DNA of 12,542 bases. Source: CAZIVE01 sp964542435 (GTDB lineage Bacteria; Bacteroidota; Bacteroidia; Bacteroidales; Tannerellaceae). The stretch covers positions 1 through 12,542 of the forward strand of contig CAZIVE010000079.1 of assembly GCA_964542435.1 (NCBI GenBank), written 5' to 3'. How positions within the stretch are numbered: position 1 is the first letter of the stretch; every line of letters starts with the position of its first letter. Below, piece after piece: positions 6,937-12,542 of this stretch. A model generated the notes under the pieces. That model did not search any database, was not told the origin of the DNA, and saw nothing but the letters and a program-made list of their open reading frames with translations. The translations under genes and the position numbers were made by a program.

Positions 6937-9345
6937 TCAGAAGTCCTTTCCTTCGAAGATGGCGCCGTTCACATTGCTCTGGTCTTTGTGTCCGGCTGCA
7001 TTGAAGGCATAGCTCAGCGAGAAGACGATGTTCGGATACAAAGGACGGACATGCGTGAACGATTCGAGCGTGGAAGAGATTCTGCGGTTGTCGTAACGTG
7101 CCGTATGGAAAATATCATGCGCCACGACGGATGCGGTCAGTTTCCCCTTCATCAGCTGCTGACGGAAAGCCAGATCGAAGTAGCAATAGGCATTTTCGCG
7201 GCCCTGCGTCAAGACTGTGGGACCGACAAAGTTGGAATTAAACTCCAGTTTGCTGTCTTTCGCAAGATTGAAATTATTGATCAACGCCAATGCATAGCTC
7301 GTATTGGAAGCATCCGTACAGCCTTCGTAATGGCTCGTGAAGTCATAATGGAACAGGCTGCCATTAAACGTTACATTCCACCAGGAACGGGGTTTGACAC
7401 GAAGATTGAATTCAACGCCTGCCGAATAATCATTACCGGCATTGATCAACGAATCAAGCGTAACGCCGGGCTGATAAGCCACACGGATACGATCGCGAAC
7501 GCCACGCCTTGAGCGGTAGAAACCGGTCACAGCAAAACTGTTCTCGCCGGCAAAAAGCTTGCGATAACCGAGCTCGAAGGAATGAATGTATTCCGGCTTG
7601 ATGTCCGGATTGCCGATCTGCTTGGTATAATAATCCTCGTAGGTGATATACGGTTCGAGCTGCCAGATTCCGGGACGGTTGGTTCGATAGGAATAGCCGA
7701 ACGAAAGGGTGTTATTGTTCTTCGCATCGTAAGAGATATGAACTGACGGGAAGAACTCCACACGCTTGATGTTACGATTGGCTCCGACGACCGTAATTGC
7801 CAAACGATCGATGGTATAGTCGCCTCTGACACCGGCATCGAACGAGAAAGCCCCGATTTTATCATTGATCATTGCATACAGAGAATGGATCTGCCGACGG
7901 TAATAGAACGGCGCAAACAGATCGTATTGCCAGACGAAATCAGCCAGCTGACGATCCCAATACTTGATCTTGTAATTGCCGACCTCGCTGTAGGAGGTAA
8001 ACTGATAGCCTGTCTCCAGTTTGCCTTTCGGAGCGAAATTCATCTCATAGGACATCGTTCCGTCGAAATCCCAATGATGTTCCGATTCATATCCGCGGGT
8101 TCCTTCGTATCTTACTCCTGCCGTATCAAACATATTACTCTCGGTATATTCCAGCGAATGCCAGTCGAAGCGCAATCTTCCATTAATAGAAAACTTGTCG
8201 CCTCTGTCGTTCAGACGCAAGGTGTAATCGGTCATAAGCTGCACCAGTTGTTTCTCCAAAGAATAGCGGTCGTGGCTGGTGTAACGATTGTCATTGATGA
8301 CCTGATCCTGGAACGTACGATGCTCATAGTAGGACATGTCGCCGCCGCGTTCGTTCCTCGTGTCGCCACTCTGCAATTCGAGCAGCAGATGATGGCGATG
8401 ACCATCTTCATATTCCCAACCCAAACGACCGATATAGGTTTTGTTGTTGCTGAAACGGCGTCCGTCAGCATCGGAAGTGGTATTGTAATCGTCCACAATC
8501 GTCGTTTTCTTCTGACGGAAATCACTCTTTCCCCTAATGTTAGATGCCGTTCCTCCAACGTACCAGCGCGTGTTCCCATGGCGATAATCCACCAGCACAT
8601 CGCTGATATAGGTTCCGAGCGTACTTCCCGCAAGATTGACAGCGCCGCTGATTCCCTCTTTCGTGTGACGTTTCGTCTTGATGTTAATAATGCCGACGTC
8701 GCCTTCCGTCTTATAACGAGCCGAAGGCGTAGTGATGATCTCAATGTCCTCAATGGTTGATGCCGGAATCTGCTGCAAAGCCTGCGTACCTTCCACCGTA
8801 CTGGGCTTGCCATCTACATAAACCAAGAAGCCCGTACTTCCGCGAAAAGAGACGCCGCCATCAGCATCTACACGAATCGAAGGCGTGGAGTTCAGAACAT
8901 CCACAGCGGTTCCTCCCGAAGCTGCCACAGAAGCAGAGGCACTGATCTTCTGCCGATCCAGTTTATAAACGACCTTATTCTTATCAGCCGTCACCGTTAC
9001 CTCTTCCAATCCCGTTTCAATCTCACTGAGAGAAATGGTACCGACATCGAGCGTCTTTCCGTGTGTAAAATGAAGAAGTTTGCTATGATAAGGCTGATAT
9101 CCGATGAGCATTACAGACAGGATGTAGCTGCCTTCCTTGATCTTTCCCATGGTAAAAACGCCTTTGTTGACAAGTGAAGAGGCGACCGTGTTATTGGCCG
9201 TATCGGTCAGAATAACATCAGCAAATTCAATGGGATGCTTCGTAACAGAATCAATCACGAGACCTTTTACGGTCGCATTGTTCTGGCAAAAAGCAGAGCT
9301 TGCGAATAGAAGTAGAAAGAATACAAAACAGCAAAGACGATTCAT
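6937..9345 (-). CDS. TonB-receptor-like outer-membrane beta-barrel protein with carboxypeptidase-regulatory-like domain
   Basis: The 802-residue protein starts with a signal peptide (MNRLCCFVFFLLLFASSAFC, cleavage near 20/21). A carboxypeptidase-regulatory-like beta-sandwich spans about 24-112 (VKGLVIDSVTKHPIEFADVIL). A plug-like domain spans about 114-225, with LEEVTVTADKN, DVLNSTPSIRVDADGGVSFRG and VYVDGKPS. The rest is a long barrel rich in aromatic strands, ending in Phe as BAM-assembled proteins do. This is the layout of the Bacteroidetes outer-membrane beta-barrel family (OMP_b-brl_3), related to TonB-dependent receptors but distinct from SusC; no SusD partner adjoins it. The ligand is unknown. 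I found no convincing promoter in the 204-bp divergent region. The long opposite-strand open frames across it are shadows. Confidence 0.9.
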   Translation of the reverse strand: MNRLCCFVFFLLLFASSAFCQNNATVKGLVIDSVTKHPIEFADVILTDTANNTVASSLVNKGVFTMGKIKEGSYILSVMLIGYQPYHSKLLHFTHGKTLDVGTISLSEIETGLEEVTVTADKNKVVYKLDRQKISASASVAASGGTAVDVLNSTPSIRVDADGGVSFRGSTGFLVYVDGKPSTVEGTQALQQIPASTIEDIEIITTPSARYKTEGDVGIINIKTKRHTKEGISGAVNLAGSTLGTYISDVLVDYRHGNTRWYVGGTASNIRGKSDFRQKKTTIVDDYNTTSDADGRRFSNNKTYIGRLGWEYEDGHRHHLLLELQSGDTRNERGGDMSYYEHRTFQDQVINDNRYTSHDRYSLEKQLVQLMTDYTLRLNDRGDKFSINGRLRFDWHSLEYTESNMFDTAGVRYEGTRGYESEHHWDFDGTMSYEMNFAPKGKLETGYQFTSYSEVGNYKIKYWDRQLADFVWQYDLFAPFYYRRQIHSLYAMINDKIGAFSFDAGVRGDYTIDRLAITVVGANRNIKRVEFFPSVHISYDAKNNNTLSFGYSYRTNRPGIWQLEPYITYEDYYTKQIGNPDIKPEYIHSFELGYRKLFAGENSFAVTGFYRSRRGVRDRIRVAYQPGVTLDSLINAGNDYSAGVEFNLRVKPRSWWNVTFNGSLFHYDFTSHYEGCTDASNTSYALALINNFNLAKDSKLEFNSNFVGPTVLTQGRENAYCYFDLAFRQQLMKGKLTASVVAHDIFHTARYDNRRISSTLESFTHVRPLYPNIVFSLSYAFNAAGHKDQSNVNGAIFEGKDF

Positions 9346-9472
9346 GGTCTGAAGATATTAAACGAATTTATCGAGAATTTAAAGTTAACAAAGTGCCAAG
9401 CATTGGGCAAAACACAATTAGATTGCAATATTCGCCAAATTCATCGGGATAGACAAACTAATGGCTGCCTAA
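9346..9472. other. Part of the divergent intergenic region without recognised features
   Basis: This is the left part of the 204-bp gap between the barrel gene (minus) and xpt (plus). On the minus strand the nearest TAnnTTTG matches have one mismatch (TGAATTTG from 9436-9443 and TTAGTTTG from 9454-9461) and lack a well-spaced -33 element, so no promoter is called for the barrel gene. No ORF or strong hairpin is seen. Confidence 0.5.
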
Positions 9473-9505
9473 TTTGATGACGTACATCAAGAAATCGTAT
9501 CTTTG
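9473..9505 (+). promoter_or_regulatory. Bacteroidetes-type promoter of xpt
   Basis: TTTG at 9473-9476 and TATCTTTG at 9498-9505 are separated by 21 bp, an exact fit to TTTG-N19-22-TAnnTTTG. The start of transcription is expected near 9512, leaving a leader of about 40 bases. That is too short for a purine riboswitch of the kind found before Bacillus subtilis xpt. Confidence 0.75.
9475..9489. promoter_or_regulatory. Dyad TGATG-N5-CATCA in the xpt promoter spacer (candidate operator)
   Basis: TGATG at 9475-9479 and CATCA at 9485-9489 form a symmetric pair centred on 9482. The dyad overlaps the -33 element and sits between it and the -7 box, where a bound repressor would block polymerase. No regulator is identified, and arms this short can arise by chance. 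Confidence 0.3.
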
Positions 9506-9549
9506 CCCGTGAACATTTGTGGCAGGATTTTGATTCAAAAGCTTCAGTT

Positions 9550-10116
9550 ATGGACTTACTCAAGAAAAGAATATTGCAGGACGGGAAATGCTATCCGGGC
9601 GGAATATTGAAGGTGGACAGTTTCATCAACCATCAGATGGACCCGAATCTGATGATGGAGATCGCCAAGGAATTTACACGTCGTTTCAAAGATTGCAAGA
9701 TCAACAAAATCATCACCATCGAAGCGAGTGGTATTGCACCGGCCATTCTCGTCGGTTATGTCATGCAACTTCCTGTGGTATTTATCAAAAAGAAACAGCC
9801 CAAGACCATGGAACACATGCTTTCCACTATCGTCCACTCGTTCACCAAAGACCGCGACTATACGGTTTGCATCAGCAACGACTTCCTGAATGAAAAGGAT
9901 CATGTTCTGTTCATCGATGATTTCCTTGCGAATGGAAATGCCGCCATGGGCGTAATCGACTTGGTGCGTCAGGCAGGAGCGACGATTGAAGGCATGGGCT
10001 TTATCATCCAGAAAGCTTTCCAAAACGGAGGAGAAGTTTTAAAAGAACAGGGCGTCCGCTTTGAAAGTCTCGCTGTCGTCCGAAGCCTCGACAACTGCAC
10101 GATTGAATTGGAATAA
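9550..10116 (+). CDS. xpt: Xanthine phosphoribosyltransferase
   Basis: The enzyme salvages xanthine by joining it to PRPP to give XMP for guanine nucleotide synthesis in the cytoplasm. The 188-residue protein tracks Bacillus subtilis Xpt along its length: LKVDSFINHQMDP (20-32), ITIEASGIAPA (55-65), VHSFTK (95-100), and the PRPP-binding motif VLFIDDFLANGNA (119-131). The start at 9550 was chosen over an in-frame TTG at 9517 because MDLLKKRI matches the family N-terminus and 9517 would leave almost no leader after the promoter. It appears monocistronic: the next gene has its own promoter. Confidence 0.93.
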   Translation: MDLLKKRILQDGKCYPGGILKVDSFINHQMDPNLMMEIAKEFTRRFKDCKINKIITIEASGIAPAILVGYVMQLPVVFIKKKQPKTMEHMLSTIVHSFTKDRDYTVCISNDFLNEKDHVLFIDDFLANGNAAMGVIDLVRQAGATIEGMGFIIQKAFQNGGEVLKEQGVRFESLAVVRSLDNCTIELE

Positions 10117-10212
10117 AGGAATTGGAAAGGTACCAATCAAAAGAATCTTTTCATTCCCATTGAGAAGTTCCGTTGTTTAATACGATATACATTTGCCTGA
10201 ATCGATCTTCAT
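10117..10212. other. Intergenic stretch after xpt
   Basis: This is the left part of the 189-bp gap. It has only weak structure: GAATTGGAA at 10105-10113 and again at 10119-10127, a 5-bp stem ATTGG/CCAAT (10121-10125 and 10133-10137), and a small AAAAG-AAT-CTTTT hairpin directly after it. A strong intrinsic terminator for xpt is not evident. Confidence 0.4.
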
Positions 10213-10242
10213 TTCACCGAGATTCTGCGTAGGATTCACCGA
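10213..10242 (+). promoter_or_regulatory. Direct repeat TTCACCGA x2, 22 bp apart: candidate LytTR operator
   Basis: TTCACCGA occurs at 10213-10220 and again at 10235-10242, start to start 22 bp (about two helical turns). It ends seven bases before the -33 element of the liaF-like/lytTR unit. LytTR regulators such as ComE and AlgR bind two short direct repeats with about 12-13 bp between 9-bp sites. The arrangement and the downstream LytTR gene suggest autoregulation; binding is inferred. Confidence 0.5.
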
Positions 10243-10249
10243 AAAAGGC

Positions 10250-10280
10250 TTGCAGAAAAAGAGGTGAGGACATAATTTTG
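10250..10280 (+). promoter_or_regulatory. Bacteroidetes-type promoter of the liaF-like/lytTR operon
   Basis: TTG at 10250-10252 and TAATTTTG at 10273-10280 are separated by 20 bp; the -7 box is an exact TAnnTTTG. The ATG at 10306 follows an A-rich leader (AAAAAGAAAAAAA), the usual substitute for a Shine-Dalgarno site in Bacteroidetes. Confidence 0.72.
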
Positions 10281-10305
10281 CTGCATCAATTTAAAAAGAA
10301 AAAAA

Positions 10306-11028
10306 ATGGAAAACAAATTTTCTCCATCCATGGCAATCGGAACGTTATTTATCCTGATGGGCGTCATATATCTGCTGTGTAACTTAGGCATCATACCTGC
10401 CTTATGGGAACCGGTGTTCATCTCATGGCAGACGTTCTTCATCATCCTCGGCATCATTGGACTACTGCGCCACAAATTCATCTTGGGTACCATTCTGACG
10501 ATCTTCGGTATTGTATTTATCATGCCCAAAGTAGGTGATGCAGCCGGATTCTATTATCCTTCTGACACGGTTAATAAAATCATCTGGGCCATCCTCAACA
10601 TCTTGTTCGGCCTATTTCTGCTATCGCGCAGACATCGATTCCACAAATTCAGCAGCAAAAACTGTTTGCATTCGCAAAGCCAGACATCGATCAATGAAGG
10701 GGTGATCGATTACAACATCGTCATGAACGGAGAAGATGAGATCTATCTCGGACCGGAATTTCACGGAGGCAAGATCAATACAGTCATGGGCGGCATGAAA
10801 CTGGATCTCCGCAAGACACATCTTCCCGAAGGAGAGACGAGACTGAAGATAAGCTCCGTCATGGGCGGTGTGACACTGCTTATTCCGGAAGACTGGTGCA
10901 TCGAGATGCACAACGATTCCTTTTTGGGCGGATTCACAGACGAACGGCCTTTGAGAGGTGCGTATGTAGATAGAAAACTAATCATTGAAGCGGACTTTGT
11001 CATGGGTGGAGGAACGATTGAATGCTAA
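10306..11028 (+). CDS. LiaF-like membrane protein (DUF5668 plus LiaF C-terminal-like domain)
   Basis: This 240-residue inner-membrane protein has four hydrophobic segments near residues 9-28, 38-55, 57-75 and 90-107 (a LiaF-type transmembrane domain). A basic linker (RRHRFHKF) and a C-terminal beta-rich domain follow, with three evenly placed VMGG motifs at 160-163, 185-188 and 232-235. In Firmicutes LiaF restrains the LiaRS cell-envelope stress system; the Bacteroidetes relatives are less well understood. Here the gene overlaps a membrane LytTR regulator by 7 bases (11022-11028), so the pair is probably translated together and the LiaF-like protein may control the regulator. The start at 10306 lies 25 bases after the -7 box and just follows the A-rich leader. 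Confidence 0.82.
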   Translation: MENKFSPSMAIGTLFILMGVIYLLCNLGIIPALWEPVFISWQTFFIILGIIGLLRHKFILGTILTIFGIVFIMPKVGDAAGFYYPSDTVNKIIWAILNILFGLFLLSRRHRFHKFSSKNCLHSQSQTSINEGVIDYNIVMNGEDEIYLGPEFHGGKINTVMGGMKLDLRKTHLPEGETRLKISSVMGGVTLLIPEDWCIEMHNDSFLGGFTDERPLRGAYVDRKLIIEADFVMGGGTIEC

Positions 11029-11825
11029 ATAATCCCATCATCCAAGATCCCTATTTGAGGAGGCGGCATCTCATGCTCAGCCTTCTCATGGGCATCATCT
11101 ATACCGCTGTGTTCGGATGGGCGTCACATCTATCCTTGATGTGCATCAGCGTCGATGCGCTAACAACAGCGGTTATCCTGTTCGTTGAGACCGTTTTGCT
11201 GTGGAGCATCTTCACATTCAGCCGGCTCGAAGTATTGCCTCAGCATCTGTCTGTATCGGTACAAATCATTTATATTCTCCTTGCTGCGGGATTATTAATA
11301 GGAGCAGAGGCTATCATTTTCTATCTTTTCTTCAACGGCTTCTGGTACCGCTTCGCACCGACCCTGGCCACAAGAGCCTTCTCGCTCGCTATGATGTACT
11401 GTGCCTTCCGTCTCTATTATCTTTATCACAAACAAAAAGAATCGGACGAAACGATTCCGGAAGAGACGATGCAACCGTCGGACGATATGCCTGTAGAGAT
11501 GATCGAACGGATCACTGTGAAAGTGGGACAGAAGATCAAGATCATTCCTGTCGAAGAACTTCTTTATCTGAAGGGCGAAGATGATTATATCTCCATCGTC
11601 ACTGCCGAAGGACATTGGCTGAAGAACGAACGGCTCAAAGATTACGAAGCATCACTTCCTTCGGATCAGTTTGCCCGCGTGCACCGTTCCTACATTGTCA
11701 ACATCGCCAAGATCATCAAAATCGAGCGCTACGGACAGAAACAGCTGCTCGTACTCAGCAACGGCGAAAGCATCCACATCAGCATGACAGGATACAAAGT
11801 GCTGAAGGAAAAACTGAAGCTGTAA
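11022..11825 (+). CDS. Membrane-anchored LytTR family transcriptional regulator
   Basis: The 267-residue protein has a hydrophobic N-terminal half with about four TMs (near 18-36, 46-66, 80-105 and 115-135), a charged linker (KQKESDETIPEETMQPSDD, 137-155), then a LytTR DNA-binding domain at about 162-265. The domain shows VEELLYLKGEDDYI (177-190) and the conserved FARVHRSYIVNI (217-228). There is no response-regulator receiver domain, so it does not look phosphorylation-controlled; it would bind DNA while held at the inner membrane. Overlap with the liaF-like gene and the direct repeats upstream of their shared promoter suggest a self-regulated two-protein envelope-sensing unit. No histidine kinase gene adjoins it within the window. 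Confidence 0.88.
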   Translation: MLNNPIIQDPYLRRRHLMLSLLMGIIYTAVFGWASHLSLMCISVDALTTAVILFVETVLLWSIFTFSRLEVLPQHLSVSVQIIYILLAAGLLIGAEAIIFYLFFNGFWYRFAPTLATRAFSLAMMYCAFRLYYLYHKQKESDETIPEETMQPSDDMPVEMIERITVKVGQKIKIIPVEELLYLKGEDDYISIVTAEGHWLKNERLKDYEASLPSDQFARVHRSYIVNIAKIIKIERYGQKQLLVLSNGESIHISMTGYKVLKEKLKL

Positions 11826-11846
11826 TTCTGCAAGCCTTGCAGAATT
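11824..11846 (+). terminator. Hairpin directly after the lytTR stop (possible terminator)
   Basis: AATTCTGCA (11824-11832) and TGCAGAATT (11838-11846) form a perfect 9-bp stem around a 5-base loop (AGCCT), starting within the TAA stop codon. Only three T residues follow at once; a T6 run comes about 15 bases later (11862-11867), so it is a poor classical intrinsic terminator. It overlaps the putative -33 TTTG of the next gene (11845-11848), so it could instead be an operator. Confidence 0.45.
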
Positions 11847-11878
11847 TGAAATGGGGTATTGTTTTTTGATTACTTTTA
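11845..11878 (+). promoter_or_regulatory. Probable promoter of the gene at 11905
   Basis: TTTG at 11845-11848, a 22-bp spacer, then TACTTTTA at 11871-11878, one base off TAnnTTTG. The start of transcription would fall near 11885, about 20 bases before the ATG. Confidence 0.5.
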
Positions 11879-11904
11879 CGCCGTAACAATTTGAGAAGAC
11901 GGAC

Positions 11905-12542
11905 ATGAATATCTTTTGGTACATTCTGGCGGCATTTGTCCTACTGAATCTGATTTCCTTCTGCTTCAAGGATTACAGAAGGCAAAATGACCTGAAAAAA
12001 GCCATGAAGGTCTTCGATTTTAAAGAGGATTTCAAATTGCATAAGGGGACCGGATCGAAGCGATTCGTTGAAGTTCTGAAACTGATTATGAATATCGTCC
12101 AATATCCTATTGGAATCGTAATCATGTTCTTTTTGGTCTTCCTATTTATGCCGGTCTTTTATTGGTTACAACGCTTGTACTATCTGTTCAAGCCCGATAA
12201 ACACAAGAGATACAAAGCGAAAAAGCCAGAGCACAATAAATACTACGAATTCCACAGCGAGAAAGTATGGGATTTAGAGAGCAAAGAACCCGGAAGACTT
12301 TTATTTCGCTGCGATATGCCGTTTATTCCAAACGGCCGCCAGATCATCTATATCGAAAACAGCTACGATCCGTTTTACAATCAATATATCTGCGAAAACC
12401 TTTCTGAACTGAAAGAATATTTTGCCACAAGAGGATATGAATTCTGCTATCTGCCGAGCATAGGAAAGATTATTAATGCGGACGCTCACTATTACAGCCC
12501 CACGTTTGACGGAACTGTTTCGAATGATTCCAGCAATATGAA
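11905..12542 (+). CDS. Unrecognised two-TM protein, truncated by the window edge
   Basis: An ATG at 11905 opens a frame with no stop through the last base, giving at least 212 codons; the 3' end is missing. The translation begins MNIFWYILAAFVLLNLISF (TM at about 3-20), continues with a charged stretch (KDYRRQNDLKKAMKVFDFKEDFKLHKG), a second TM near residues 62-92, a very basic segment (KPDKHKRYKAKKPEHNK), and then a mixed soluble part rich in Tyr and Phe (for example YIENSYDPFYNQYICENL). I do not recognise the family. The region downstream of the promoter at 11845-11878 and the hairpin after lytTR indicate a separate transcription unit. Confidence 0.75.
   Translation, partial: MNIFWYILAAFVLLNLISFCFKDYRRQNDLKKAMKVFDFKEDFKLHKGTGSKRFVEVLKLIMNIVQYPIGIVIMFFLVFLFMPVFYWLQRLYYLFKPDKHKRYKAKKPEHNKYYEFHSEKVWDLESKEPGRLLFRCDMPFIPNGRQIIYIENSYDPFYNQYICENLSELKEYFATRGYEFCYLPSIGKIINADAHYYSPTFDGTVSNDSSNM

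Noticed and set aside
7885..8760. 291-codon plus-strand frame inside the barrel gene
   Set aside because: It is antisense to the outer-membrane protein, whose domains are unmistakable; the frame has no family features.
6937..9345. Assignment of the barrel protein as SusC
   Set aside because: It is shorter than usual SusC proteins, has no adjacent susD or glycan enzymes, and its plug/barrel layout fits the OMP_b-brl_3 type better.
9517..9549. Upstream TTG start for xpt
   Set aside because: It would leave only a few bases of leader, and the extra residues have no counterpart in Xpt; ATG 9550 matches the family N-terminus.
10121..10154. Intrinsic terminator after xpt
   Set aside because: The ATTGG/CCAAT and AAAAG/CTTTT stems are only five base pairs, A/T-rich and without a clean U-tract, so the call is too weak.

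Overview
The window looks like a chromosomal segment from a member of the Bacteroidales, possibly Prevotellaceae; the genus cannot be fixed from the sequence alone. Evidence: three good matches and one near match to the Bacteroidetes promoter pattern (TTTG or TTG, about 18-22 bp, then TAnnTTTG), A-rich leaders without Shine-Dalgarno sites, a large TonB-receptor-like outer-membrane barrel with a carboxypeptidase-regulatory-like N-terminus and a C-terminal Phe, a DUF6261-type protein, and a membrane-anchored LytTR regulator. I see no tRNA, rRNA, CRISPR, IS element or phage gene.

Layout. Positions 1-372 are AT-rich and non-coding. They hold a degenerate tandem array of about six visible units with a strict 41/42-bp alternating period, and the array probably continues past the left edge. 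The best units contain a GATTTC-N6-GAAATC dyad followed by an A/T tract. The array lies upstream of a DUF6261-like gene (373-1116). From a promoter overlapping the end of that gene, a same-strand run of seven closely packed genes follows (1148-6935): tcdA (tRNA ct6A dehydratase), a LolD-type ABC ATPase, two tandem paralogous Na+:amino-acid (NSS) symporters, a Cys-rich DUF3795 protein translationally coupled to a short QueG-like double [4Fe-4S] protein, and a small multi-pass membrane protein. The last of these converges, with a 1-bp gap between stop codons, on a long minus-strand gene for an outer-membrane beta-barrel protein (6937-9345).

To the right, xpt (xanthine phosphoribosyltransferase, 9550-10116) has its own promoter with a small dyad in the -33/-7 spacer. 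Next comes an overlapping two-gene unit: a LiaF-like membrane protein and a four-TM LytTR transcription factor (10306-11825). Its promoter is preceded by two exact 8-bp direct repeats 22 bp apart, the geometry expected of a LytTR operator. After a hairpin, an unrecognised two-TM protein begins at 11905 and runs off the right edge.

The most unusual items are the phased dyad/A-tract array beside the DUF6261-like gene, and the kinase-less LiaF/membrane-LytTR pair with its candidate operator. The rest appears to be housekeeping or transport content in ordinary operon form.
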